Origin: Catonia carolina
Lineage: Eukaryota; Arthropoda; Insecta; Hemiptera; Achilidae
Assembly (NCBI GenBank): GCA_035578175.1
Contig: JAQMRL010000006.1
Span: 25,004,393-25,068,392, forward strand
Direction: 5' to 3'
DNA: 64,000 nucleotides
Shown: positions 17,960-30,411 of the stretch, piece after piece
Position numbering within the stretch: position 1 is the stretch's first letter
Layout of the letters: every line of letters begins with the position of its first letter
The notes under the pieces: model-generated
Databases searched by the model: none
What the model was told of the DNA's origin: nothing
What the model saw: the letters and a program-made list of their open reading frames with translations, nothing else
Translations under genes and position numbers: made by a program

Positions 17960-20900
17960 TTATCAGGTGTGTGAAAAAATCATTTAACATGATCCTCAGT
18001 AGGCCGAATTGATAAGAAAAAGAAAATACAATAGCTAAGAATGTATCGTAGTCAAGTTTGTATTAGAAGTAACTCTTCTAATAATGTGTGAAAACACTTC
18101 CAATGCATTTGTCAACCTGAAAACGCTTCAAAAACGGAAAGAGGATAACCCAGTCATTCGCATGGTGTGGCTTTACCGAAATTATACAAAATCTTGACCA
18201 GGACAGTATAATTTTATATTAATTATTTACAAATATCATCCTCCATATTTTGTTAATTTTATTTTTAATGACTAAAATGACAATCAGAGTTACTGTACAG
18301 TGACTTGAATTAAACTTAAAATGAATTTCACCATAAACTCTTAGTAGAATGAAAAAATATTTACAAGATGTAAAAGTAAATGCTCGAAGAAAGCCTAGTA
18401 AACTAAAATAATATTTAATCACACGTTTCAACCTGGTGAGGAATGCAATAGCTCATTACTTTACTCCAAACTAGCCGTTTTATAACTACTAAATGTTATT
18501 GGGATCGTTTATTGTTAATAGTATGTAATACTGCCAGGTGGGCTTCCGGGAGACGCCAGAAAGTAGCTATTGACTTCAAAAAGGGGAAAACGACCACGGA
18601 AAACAAACTCACAGTTAGGAGGGTGTCCCTGCCTAAGTTAACGTTCATTCGAAGTCAAAATATTTTTTTTTTATCTTGAAGCAATCTTCAAGAAAAAGAG
18701 ACGTAAATGTTCACATTATCTACAAAATGTTCTCCATTATTTTTACTAACCAAATATTTAGGGGAATTACCTAGAAGATTCAAGGAACTATTATGAAAAT
18801 GATTAATATGAAAACGGGTCAAATACTCTTAACTTGAAGCAATCTTCAAGAAAGAGGTAGTGCTGTCAATGGCAGGAACTATATTATATATATTGAAGTC
18901 ACGAGATTTCCTTTTGCGTATAGATGGAACTGAAAATTTGACAGTGCTGCCAAGCTTAACAGCGAGACAATACTCGTACATTTCACTACCGTGCTGTTTC
19001 CACAAACATTTTGTAAGCTGTGGTTTATTCCGAGAATATGTATTCTTCATAAACCGTATAAGAAATAAATGGACTTGTAATATTACCTATAAACTAATTT
19101 TACATGACAAGAAATGTTTGATTTACTGTTATTATCAGCTACCTTATTCCATTGGAAAAAGTTTTCTACGAATGAATCGCCTTCTTTTCTATCGCTGTCA
19201 CCGGCCTCTTCACTATTAGTATCACCTAACCGTTAATATAAACTGTCGAAGAACAGCTTCTTCCCGTGTTGAAATTCCTTCTTTATTTTTCGAATTGTAT
19301 AAAAAAAAAGAAACATCACAGTAGTTAGCCACTCGATCATGGCTTTTGTTAAAAGGCAGGAAAAGGCGTTTTTGTTTAGCTTCAACTTCACAGCATTTTA
19401 TTACACTGCATATTAAATTTCGTTCAGCACTATGAATAGTCTGCCTACGTTTTCGAGAAACTAACGTTTATTTTTACGGTAACAAACAGTTATATTCGTA
19501 CAGTTAACCACATAAGATTCCGCAAAATACTGTACAAGCTCTGGGTATAGTAAAAGTTATGTTTGTTGTACTGAAATTAAAGCAGTCGCGCATGCGCACT
19601 GATACTTCCCCCTTTACCCCTCGTTGCAAACAAGGGCAAACTCATGACTCAAGTAACTATCCCTCTACTTTGTATTTAACCCAGACAAACTACACCTAAA
19701 GTATAACTTAAACTTAGGGATAATTTAATTAATTAGCAGGTATCAATTTAAATAAAAATGGAAAATTTATACAACGGTTTGTTGCCCGAAAATCACAAGT
19801 TACGTTAGAGAACTATCAAGGAAATTTCAACCCTAGGAAGAAAATTTAAACAGTTGATAACGTCACCATAAATCCACCATGAAGAATCCTTCATGAAAAA
19901 ACTAACTATAAGTCACTTGAATCATTCTTCAAGACCATACAGATATCTTTTCTATAACACAAATTATAGATAAATTTTATATTTTGACACCAAAGAACGT
20001 AATATAAATACAAATTGGAAAAGCAGGAGGCCATTACTCTAACTTGAAGTACTCTTCAAGAAAGATTATTTACAATATAAAGGATAGTTATTAACAATTG
20101 AATTTTTTTTCTAACAAGCGTAGTAAAATAAATAAGGACACCACTTCACGCTGAAATATTTTTGGGAACTTATGAAAGTCTAATACAAGAAGATTTAACA
20201 TTTTCAAAAATTAAACGGAGAGAATAATTTTTCAGTTGGGAAACATTTCTCCAACTAAATTTAAAACCAGTTATCACTTAAACGTTTATCAATATTTACT
20301 CAAATATTCTTTCTGGAGTTTGTAGTTAGAAATGATTCATGAATTTGTTTATTAATACATTTTCCTAAACGGCTGGACCAATCGTGATGTAGTTGTTTCT
20401 GACATCACAGGGTTTTTAATAGGCGGGAGGTTAACGGGAGGTCATTTATATACTCTCTAGCGCTCGGGACGCAACAATTCACTATCAGAAAAAGCAGGGA
20501 TTCAATAAATCGATTTCCATCAAAGTGTTTTAATGTACCACAAACAACTGAACGATATTTTATGTACAGATTAACTCAGTATATCATACTTAAACTACTG
20601 ATAAAAAAAAAGTTAAACTCTGTTTTTAATATTGTAGTGTAAGCTATTCGGAGAAAGAGTTTTCTCGGTTCTCCTTCCATGAAATTCCAGAATACCTTTT
20701 AACTGTCATGAAATAGCTCCCGATTCATTCCTTTTTCCGACTGGTTCCACATACTCGTAGAAGTAATATTACATATTCGCTCACTTGGAACAAAAAAACT
20801 TTCGGCATAAAATAAGTTAGCAATATTGGTTAAATACACTAGATTCGATCACAAAATTCGGATCACCAAATACAAACTGAAGAAAAGAATAAATTTCTCC

Positions 20901-22193
20901 AGGGCGGCCAATGAAAAATTCAAAGAGATCGTCAGGACTGACCTACCGAGTATCACCTTTAGTGCTAAAATATTCGACCTTATCAACAATCTGCTAGGAA
21001 AACTTAACAGTAACGTAACGAAAAATGGAAAGATCGATGCTTGGCGTATCATTATGGTACCATATCTGTAACTAACGACGAAAAATATGTGTTACAGATG
21101 TTACATAGATTGTACCGTTAAAATGGAATTGGGTAGTTTTTGTGTCCCGAATGTCGGATGGGAGGTGGACATAGACTGTTTGGAGTAAGAGAGCCGACAG
21201 ACGATGCCAAGGAAGAGTTCCCACACATTGAACCGAGAAATCAAGAGAATATCTGGCAACTGGATGCAAACAGCTGGTTGATGATTAAAGTATTGTACAT
21301 TATTAGGTTATGTATATTTCTGAGGTTTTAAAATTACCAAAAAGTAACTCAGAATTATTTATTAAAAACAACAAACACAATTTCACGATACGAGAAGTTG
21401 CAAAGAATTCCAAACGAAAAACACATAAATTCATTCGGTTTTTATATAACAAAAAATTAACACTTTTTAAGTTTTTAATCGAGAAATTAAAAATCTATTA
21501 ACAAAACACGCCTTCAATTATGATTGGAATTTATAAATTATCTACTCGTAAGTGAACAGATTATTTAACAATGTATTATTTATATTGATAATTATTTTAA
21601 ATAAAAGTATGTGTAGCTGTAATAAAAAATAAAGGAAAATATTACCGAACTCACAAATCGACAAAAGTTTTAATACTGGCCTTCAGGCCAGCCCAGTCAG
21701 TTAGATGGCAGAAAGTTGCTATTATTTGTTAAGTAACACTAGTTGGGGAAGCGACTTTGTATGGTGACTAGCTGACAGCCTTTCCTAAACAAACTCTACT
21801 GGGGGTTCCTGTTCAAAAATTTATGCCGAATCACGTCAAAAATTAAATACAGCAGAAAGCAGCAACCAAATTAGGTGGTTATCAATAAAGTACAGTTCCC
21901 GATAACAAATAAAATCCAAAAAAAGTTTTAAAATAAGTTTTTAAACAGCAATTGACTACTATGTATTTATTCTGTATCAATTAGTAGTGAATACATATTT
22001 TGTAAAAATCGTATTTAAATTGTTTACGACGTATTTTTTCGTTTATATTTATTTACAATTTTATATTTATGTAAAAATGCACGATACTACGACTACAGAC
22101 TAAAATAAAGTATATAGTAGGATTAGTAGTATATCATGGTTAAAATATACTCTTATAATTTCCATGTAGTTTTTAAAAAAAAGGAAAATAATT
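17960..22193. other. Long stretch with no recognised gene
   Basis: Mostly A+T-rich. Four CTTGAA-N6-TTCAAG motifs lie at 18675, 18833, 19916 and 20043. A GCGCATGCGC palindrome is at 19588-19597. A TATATA followed about 60 bp later by AATAAA (20446-20510) could be a lone LTR or promoter. An unrecognised, G+C-richer frame without an ATG start covers 20826-21071, and similar composition continues to about 21290. None of this is enough to call a gene. Confidence 0.45.
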
Positions 22194-22720
22194 TTGTCTA
22201 TCTCTTGCTCTATTATAAATATATAGAGAAGGAAAGTATATTTTTGTCGAAAATAAAAAGAAAAAGTTTTAATCGAAAATACACGTTTTTAGGCCCCATG
22301 AATCCCAAAAATAACATGTTTTCAGCGGTTGGTCTGCGTGTGCGAACAAAATATTTAATACAGAACGGAATATCGTACAAAGTTGAAACTTGGAACTTCA
22401 TTTAAGTACCACTAGGAAACCCGATATACACATTTTCATAAAAATTTATCAATCAGAATATTATAATATTATAATTGCTTATTCTTGTGATTTTTCTCTT
22501 GTCTGCTTAAATTTTTAGGGGGTTGAGCTCTCGAGGTAAAAAATGGGGTTTTAAAGAGTGCAGCCTTACTATACTACATTTTAGGGCAAAAATGTAAGAT
22601 ATATTATTAAACTTTTAGGAAATTAAAAATCCTACAACTCATGATTAAAATTAGCTTATGTTTTTCATTATTAACACTGGTAAAAGAAATTTGTGTGAAT
22701 GTTTAACACCTCCTTTTATT
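22194..22720 (+). repeat. Family A repeat, internally deleted copy
   Basis: It opens with a diverged TCTCTTGC terminus and GAAGGAAAGTAT, keeps the ATATCGTACAAAGTTGAAAC region and ends with GTGTGAATGTTTAACACC. One internal module is missing. Confidence 0.65.
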
Positions 22721-23081
22721 TGTAATTTGTTCTGGAATCAGCGGTCTACACCTCACTTACTAATGAACTTACGATTAGTAAGAAAATGTTTAAAATTTTC
22801 TTCACATATTATTAATTATATTATTAATTATATATTATTAATTATACATTAATTATATTATTAATTTGTACTATAACTTCTTTGGCAAAAATGTAATTTA
22901 ATTTTATAAATATTGTATATTTTTTGACGAAGTGTATTCCCGAAATCGGTTGTTGTAATCTGAAAAGTTTAAAAAAACTGTTTAAACACCTTTATCACTA
23001 GATTATGAAACTACATAGTACAACTACCAAAAGTAGCACAGAAAATTACCGTTAAGAATTCACTTTAAACAAATAAATATT
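22721..23081. other. No recognised gene
   Basis: A+T-rich sequence containing a TAATTATATTAT-type simple repeat at about 22809-22868. Confidence 0.5.
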
Positions 23082-23096
23082 AATAATGTCAAATAG

Positions 23097-23385
23097 CATT
23101 AAAAATCGCTGTAAGTAACAAGAACGCTTTTATAGGCAGTTGTTTCAAGATTTAGCCTGTTATTAAGTCGTATCCTGGTGCTTTCTTCCAGTTAAGATTA
23201 TTTTTGATAGTCCTCTCAATTTCTGCAGGGCTGAATGGTTTTATGGGTGGAGACATCTGGAAGGGCGCCTCTAGATATTCCGTAATTTCGTCAGTAAAAT
23301 TTCGATCATGAAGTTCGTTCAGCTTAAAGACTTCCACAAGATGCCTAGCAAATATATCAGCCTTTTCTGCTGGAGTAATATATAT
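23097..23385 (-). pseudogene. Inverted upstream part of the LINE reverse transcriptase ORF
   Basis: On the minus strand the frame reads an ITPAEKADIFARHLVEVF-type segment, continues through KKAPGYDLITG, meets one TAA, and resumes as ILKQLP...LLLTAIFN up to 23097. In Jockey-type LINEs this lies directly before the QWK...QVIMILKPGK segment, which here is on the plus strand from about 23388. Only a few codons seem missing between the two pieces. Confidence 0.8.
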
Positions 23386-23387
23386 GC

Positions 23388-24620
23388 TTTCCTGCTCAAT
23401 GGAAATATGCCCAGGTGATTATGATCCTTAAACCAGGGAAGGATCCTTTACGACCGAGCTCCTATAGACCAATAAGCCTGCTTCCAATTATCTCTAAAGT
23501 ATTTGAGAAAATGTTGTTAAATCGTTTAAAACCTTTTATAGAAGAGTATAAACTTATTCCAGATCATCAATTCGGGTTTCGTGAACGACACTCGGCTGTA
23601 GAACAAGTCCACAGGCTAGTCAATTTTATTCAGAAGAGCTTAGAATTGAAGAAGTTTACTTCAGCTGTGTTCTTGGATATTCAACAGGCGTTCGATAAAG
23701 TTTGGCATCTAGGTCTGTTATACCAAATTAAAATGAAATTAGAATATCCATACTTCTTGATTTTTAAAAACTATCTTTTAAATCGTTTCTTCCAAGTTAA
23801 ATATGATAATGTCTTTTCCAATTTCTACTTATTAAATTCTGGCGTTCCTCAAGGCAGCATTTTGAGCCCATTCTTATATACGCTTTATACAGCCGACCTT
23901 CCAGAACATGATTCTGTAATGACGGCAACGTTCGCAGATGACACAGCGATTTTAGCGGCGGACGCTTCTCCGACATGTGCCTCGGAGAAGTTACAAACCC
24001 ATCTTGACAACATTCACGAATGGTGTAAGAAATGGAGAGTGAAGATTAATGAGGATAAGTCAACGCACGTAACATTTACATTAAAGAAACCAACATGTCC
24101 AGTGGTCAGCTTGAACGGTACAGTAATCCCACAGAAGGATGAAGTTAAATATCTGGGTTTACATCTAGATCGAAGACTCACGTGGAGAAGTCATATATGG
24201 GCGAAACGAAAGCAACTTGGGCTGAAGTTACGTCAATTATTCTGGCTCTTAGGCAGTAGGTCTCAACTCTCCCTTGAAAATAAAGTACTCGTGTACAAAG
24301 TAATACTCAAACCAATTCGGACGTATGGGTTAGAGCTATGGGGTACAGCTAGTTCATCAAATATAGAAATACTGCAGCGCTTTCAATCAAAATGCCTGAG
24401 ACTGATCGCTGCAGCCCCATGGTACGTAACAAATGAAATACTACACAATGACCTAAACCTGCCCTTCATAAAAGAAGAAATTAAACAACATAGCGAAAAA
24501 CATTTACAAAAACTAGAAGACCATCAGAAGCCATTAGCGATTAGCCTCCTTGACAACAGCGAAGATACTCACAGACTGAAACGCTTTAAACCATTGGACT
24601 TACCTCTACGATTTTGTTAG
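23388..24620 (+). pseudogene. LINE reverse transcriptase (Jockey-like), C-terminal two thirds
   Basis: The frame is open from before 23415 to the stop at 24620. It shows the RT blocks PISLLP, FLDIQQAFDKVW, SGVPQGSILSP and the catalytic FADD, followed by the YLGLHLDRRLTW thumb region and a Jockey-type C-terminus. The endonuclease domain is absent and the upstream RT part is inverted, so no working protein is made. About 340 bp of 3' sequence with an A-rich end follows. The reading frame is otherwise clean, in line with a fairly young insertion. Confidence 0.85.
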
Positions 24621-25104
24621 TCATTTAATTTTAATTTTTTTATTTTATTTTTTATCTTTTCTACTTCAACTCCTAATCATCAGCATCTCATAATTGGCGT
24701 CGTTTTCATCTCTACCATCGTCATTGTCATCTCCAACTTCAACTCTTTGTGTTTCGGGATGTTGATTCACAGTTTATCAAGTTTGATTTTGTATAGATAT
24801 ATTTTTGTTTTTTCACAGTTTTGTCTTTCTCAAACACACTACTGAGTGTCGTTTGTGTTTTAATTCTAAGGTCATTACTCAGATTTTCTCATATTTGCTT
24901 AAAGTTATTGTATTTATTAACTGATTGCAAAAGAAAACTATACTGTTACAAAAAAAAAAATAAAAAAAATAATGTCAAATAGTTTTTCTAGCACCCAATA
25001 GACAAACTTTTAAAACGTTAAGGTAAGTAGCGTGTTACAGTGTTTATATTATTAACGCCTGTACGTACATAAAGAGTGAACATTTTTCAATCAAAAAGAC
25101 TTTA

Positions 25105-25115
25105 ATTATGTGTAT

Positions 25116-25184
<69 letters not shown>

Positions 25185-25193
25185 CGTGCGTGC

Positions 25194-25260
<67 letters not shown>

Positions 25261-25268
25261 AGTGTGTA
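25105..25268 (+). repeat. (TG)n microsatellite with a CGTG core
   Basis: An almost pure TG run of about 160 bp with a short block of CG and CGTG units near 25176-25198. The open frame across it is a product of the repeat. Confidence 0.95.
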
Positions 25269-25617
25269 TAAAGTAGTATACTCAGTGTTGTAATAACTTG
25301 TAACTATGGGGGGTCTATAACATCACAATAACCAGTATTCCTAATACAACCATAAAAAACGAATATTAAAAAAATAATAAACAACGATATATGTACTTAA
25401 CCAATAATAGTAATCGTTATTTATTACAATCTTTGCGTTATTATATTTACTAATAATATTTTGTAGTATTTGTCTTGCATTTCAATTCTGGAATGTACAT
25501 TTGCGTGCGAGAACATGAGTATAATATATTGAATTAGTGCGTCACGTTTTGGTTTCATTTAATGGAATTCACAAGATTTTTTGGTAGTCAATTTACTTAC
25601 AACTCCGATAAATAATA

Positions 25618-26378
25618 CAGTAGACTCTCAAAAATCCGGATCGCGCTAGTCCGGACTCCGGATAGTCCGGACGATGATTTTTTTTTTACTTTATTTTCTG
25701 AAAATTTACAACTTTTAAATTAACAACCAGTTAAAGTTTTCATGGGATTGGCCCGCTGAACAATCATGCGATTAGCACTATAATTTGTGTGTATGTACTT
25801 TTTAATAATAATTGCGTATATAAAATGTATGTAAATGACATTTTTTGTCATTTAGGGCCCATAGTAGTTTGCGTCGTCGGGAGCTCTGTGTTTCAGTAAA
25901 ATCTATGTTTATGATTTTACGAGGCATTTTATTTAATCCCAGAACCGTACTTTACTAAGCACAGTACCGTACGACAGTACATTTAGATTTTATTTAGAAA
26001 AAATAAAGTTGATCGTGAAATTACTCTATAATTGAGACATATATGACGTTCATTGTTACATGTTCGAAATCCGTAACTTGCAAATTTTACAAAGAGTGCA
26101 ATCGAATCTTATTACGGTACAGTAACGTTAAGTTTAGTCAATGTTTGTGCTTCGTATATTGAATAATTACAGTACCAGTAGCCTACTGTAATTTATTAGG
26201 CCTACAGTGTTTTAAAGTTTTTTCAGAAGCTCACTCTTATATTAGCAGATAAACGTTAATGCTTATTGTCATAATTATTCGCCATAAAGACGAAATTGCC
26301 AACCTCCGGGAAATCCGGATTTTTCGAAATCCGGACCGGCCGTCCGCCACATTAGTTCGGATTTCTGAGAGTCTACTG
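25618..26378. mobile_element. Pogo/Tigger-like non-autonomous element
   Basis: Terminal repeats CAGTAGACTCTCA (left) and TGAGAGTCTACTG (right) are flanked by TA on both sides (25616-25617, 26379-26380). CCGGA-rich subterminal motifs occur at both ends. It is 761 bp long with no transposase frame. Confidence 0.85.
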
Positions 26379-26527
26379 TAATAAAAAAAACATTACTTCT
26401 TTGCCGCGAAGGAAAACTTATCCAATAAAAATTCAGTACAACTTACTTTGAACACAAACTAACAAATTCGTTAAACTCAGAATGTATACGGACTAAAGAT
26501 TCACATGGAATGAACATGTGATTTAAG

Positions 26528-27836
26528 GGCCTATTCCCTTAAAATAGCATATTGGGAACGAACACCTAGCGGCTAGTTTAGTTAAAGCGCTAGTATTCAC
26601 TGGACGCTAGTGACTATGAACATGTTTGATTTTACAAGCGCTAGTAAAGAAGAAAAGGTTACGTGATTGACTAGCGCTAGTAAACTAGCTCGGTGTGAAC
26701 GTTTACAAACTTTGCTAGTAGCTAGTGAGCAGTACTTTGTACAGCAATACACAACAAAACTCACGTCTGTCTTCAGAGCACCGAAATTAATGAACTAGCT
26801 CCGGGGAAACCGTCACCTAAGCGCTAGTAGTAAAACCTATAGTTCGTTTTTTCTTAGTTGAGTCCTAGCGTAAACAAGCCAACGGGCGAGTAGAACGAAC
26901 AGCACAGAGTGTTCAAAAAGTTTCGCTTACACCGCCCGCTCGTACCTTTTATGCTGTTTTCTACGGTTATGGAATTTCTATTTCTGTTTCGAATTTAAAC
27001 CCCACAGATATAATTAGTTTATGAAGCGTGGACCAACTAAAGTTGGGTAAATCCGGATCATTAGGGACAACTGACAAAATCTTATTTAAAGTAACTCATT
27101 TCTAATGGCAAATTGATGAATAATAAGACTTAAAGCAGTTTTGTTGAAATCATTAAATTTGTATAAATCAGGCGTTTTGCGTTTTCGTTTTTTAACTGAG
27201 GTTTTTAAAACAGCACTGTGATTCAATTCTTTTCGTAGTCTATGAACAACTTGAACACGATACACCGGTAAATTCAGCAGTAAGCGATTCTATCTCTTTA
27301 ATTTCTTGCTAGGATATTTATTAGTAAGCTTATTGAAAACGTTAATTACGACTGTCTTTTCCCCGCTTCGTAAAGGTTTCCCTCTTTTATGTTCAATAAA
27401 TATTGCCGGAAGAAGAAGAAGGTTCGTCCACCATCGTCAATGCATGTGTTGTTGCACAATCACGGACACAACAACACACAAAACTAGGGGGAAAACACGA
27501 AAATTGATGTTAATAAATAGAATTTTACATCAAATCGCACGTTAAATCATGAAGATGTCACACCACGTATTCCAAAATGTGACTAACTAATAAACTACAA
27601 GATTTATTTTCTTAATACATTAAACCAATCTATAAATAACATTATTTGTGTATAACAATGACAAAACAGTTTTTGTTTAGTTTTTTAGATCACTGGTTAG
27701 CCTGCAGAGTTCACCCAAGGCCACGCGTGTTTGTGTGTTGTGTATTTACAGGCACTAACACATACGCAATTTGTTTACAACAGGACTTAACTAAGAAAAA
27801 ACGGACTATAGTAAACTAGCAACGTGGGAATAGGCC
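26528..27836. mobile_element. DNA transposon with GGCCTATTCCC termini
   Basis: The 11-bp ends GGCCTATTCCC and GGGAATAGGCC are perfect inverses 1309 bp apart. Next to the left end are several copies of the subterminal motif AGCGCTAGTA or CTAGTAAACTAGC, a kind of array bound by transposases. On the minus strand, about 27090-27410, a decayed frame reads Lys/Arg-rich helix-turn-helix-like protein with RKRKTPDLYKF, which resembles transposase N-termini seen in insects. The superfamily is not settled; PIF/Harbinger is possible from the GGCCTATTC ends. Confidence 0.55.
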
Positions 27837-29472
27837 ATTAGCTATTGAACAAAAGAAGTATTCTAAATGGGATCATATCAAATGATTCTGAGATTAAGAT
27901 GGGTATATCGTGTCACAATGTTGTTCTCAGAATGACGAAGAAAGAGAAAGATATAAGAACGATAAAAATAGGAAAATTGTAATTTTTAAGGTCATATGAC
28001 AAGATGGGAAAAGTACAGCTTACGGCGTGTAATAATTAGTGGAAAAATATAGGCAAAAGAGGCAGTTATACAAACTAAATTAAATTTAAATTTCTACACG
28101 AACAACGGATAATATTAAATCATTTCTTAATTTTTTAAATTTGGTACAATAGAAGCTATTGAAGATTCAGTGAACTTATTTTTAAAAAAACTGTTTGAAA
28201 ATATAAAATCAAAAATTCTAAAACTGGAAAATTGTTAAGTGGATTTCTTTCTACCTTCGTACTAACACTAACCAGATATTTAAAAACATTTTAAACTTGG
28301 TAAATTAAGATCCACGAAAAATCATAAATCAAACTGAAAAGAATCTTTCAGTTTTTATTAAAAGTAAAAACTATGTCCATATCTTTCGTCCGAAGGAAAG
28401 ACAGGTAACCAGGTCAAATCCCTGGAGCCCGGACTTCTGGACTACAGGCCGACTTAACAGAGTTTTGTTTTTCTATAAAATGAATTTTTTGGATGCTCCC
28501 CAAAACATATTTAACACGTTAAGGAGGTTAAGTACACTTTTCAAAACATTTTAGTCATAGCTTTTGAAATTTTTCGCAACAAAAATATTGTTGTGATTTG
28601 GGGGCATAAATATAACATTTTATCTTTAAAAAATTATTTGTATTTGTCGTTTATTTATTTTCCAATCATTTTCTAAAATAACGTTTTAAAAACTGTTAAA
28701 AAGGTTTAAATTACAAAATAGACTTCTATTACTTGGAGATAGGGCCCGTATTGGTATGTCCCCCAAAGGATTTCTCTCCACGGCCCTGGAATTTAAATTT
28801 TTAAATTCCTATTTACAGTAGTATATTTCACATTATCATTTTGATCTTGTAATATTGTTCTGTTTTTAAGAGAAAAAAAATTGAAAACCGTGGGAACACA
28901 AAAAAATAAATACTGCATTGCAAAAAATATGTAAAATTATGTTATTGAAATACAATATTAAAAAATAAAAACTATCATGACTGATAAAATATGTAAATTT
29001 TTATGTTGTTTGAATTTTTTTATAATATTAATATTTATAATTTACTCACGGTTTGTGACGTCCAAAACTTGTCCGAAGTGGTCCGGGGTAGCCTTTCTTC
29101 TGTGAACAATATGAACAATAAATTTAAATTCAAATAAATATGTAAAATAAAATATTAAATTATCTTAGTTTATCACGGCATAACTATTACAAGGAATTTC
29201 ATAAATCTTTAAAATATTCACACAGTAGCTCACAAAAAAAACAAATAAAATAAAATTTATATGAAACTTCACTACATTACATATATTTAAAAAGTAGTAA
29301 AGCAGTGATTCTCTTTTAACAGGAGTAATAAATTTCAACACGTAAAACAACTTCTTACACGATGTAGAAAAAAAATACTTAATTCCTATATAGCCTACAT
29401 GAAATAAACGCTTCGTAAACGCAATTAAGATTACAGATTTAAAAAATTTATTTTGTAATTTTTCCGATCTTT
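27837..29472. other. No recognised gene
   Basis: A+T-rich sequence, with a small minus-strand hydrophobic frame at 29165-29350 that I do not recognise. A short GGTCAAATCCCTGG at 28411 resembles a tRNA B box, but no matching head was found. Confidence 0.45.
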
Positions 29473-30411
29473 ACTTTCTCTTGCCTATATGAATAAATAG
29501 GAAGGAAGGAATTGTTTCACATCAATTTTTCGAAATCGAGTTTTCACCGGATCTACACTTTTCAGACCCCATAAACCCAAAAAAACATGTTTTTAGCGAT
29601 TGGTCTACCTGTGTGTGTGTGTTTGTGAACAAAATATCTCAAGAACGTAACATCGTACCAACTTGAAACTTAAGTTAGGTACTACGAGAGGACCCGACAC
29701 AAACATTTTCATTAAAATCGGTCAACCGGAAGTAGTAGTTCATTCGTATTACTTTTCACTTTTTTGCGATTTTCTCAAATTCTCAAAAACGGCTCCTATT
29801 TATTTTTTAAAATCGCCTTATTAACTACATCTTTATGCTCTACAAGATAGGGTAGACGCCATGTCTGCTGAAATTTTTGGGGAGGCTGCTCTCGTAGAAA
29901 AAATGTTTTTTTAAGATTGCAGCCTTAATATCCGCTTTAACGCAAAACTGTAGTACCTACATAATAAAAGTTGTAGATAATTTAAAAATCTACAACTTTT
30001 CTTTCGAATATTTTTTGCAAAACGCTTAGTTTAGCGGTAATTAGTGATTTTCTAGTTATGATCATGACAATCTAAAAAAACGATTTTTTTAAAGATTTTA
30101 GCCGTAGTATCCATTTTACGACAAAATTCATAAAATCAAATTTATAGGAAATTAAAAGATCTACAACTACTGTATGAAGTATTTTTCTCTACAGAGCCTA
30201 GTTTAGCGTCAAAGAGTGATTTTCCGTATTAAGCCAAACTAACGTTGGTTTTTATTTTGCATAATTCACTCATAATTAAAATTAGGATATGTTTTTTGAG
30301 GTTAGTTTTTTTTGTTTATTTGTAATGTTTTATTACTAATGTTAGGTTATATTGTTCATTATTTGGACTGGCAAGAGAAAGTCGTGTGCGTGTTTCACTC
30401 CAGATTTTTTT
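29473..30411 (+). repeat. Family A repeat, near full-length copy
   Basis: It opens ACTTTCTCTTGCC, carries both internal modules with TTGTAGA/TCTACAA stems, and ends GGCAAGAGAAAGT plus the GTGTG hairpin and CCAGATTTTTTT. Confidence 0.8.

Larger units (their letters stand above)
23097..24967 (+). mobile_element. Jockey-like LINE with an inverted 5' segment
   Basis: A 15-bp target duplication, AATAATGTCAAATAG, flanks the insertion at 23082-23096 and 24968-24982. The 3' end is an A-rich tail. From about 23386 to the tail the LINE reads on the plus strand. From 23097 to about 23385 the immediately preceding part of the same ORF reads on the minus strand. This is the hallmark of a 5' inversion made by twin priming during insertion. 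Confidence 0.85.

Noticed and set aside
25108..25293. Cys/Val repeat protein
   Set aside because: Translation of a (TG)n microsatellite.
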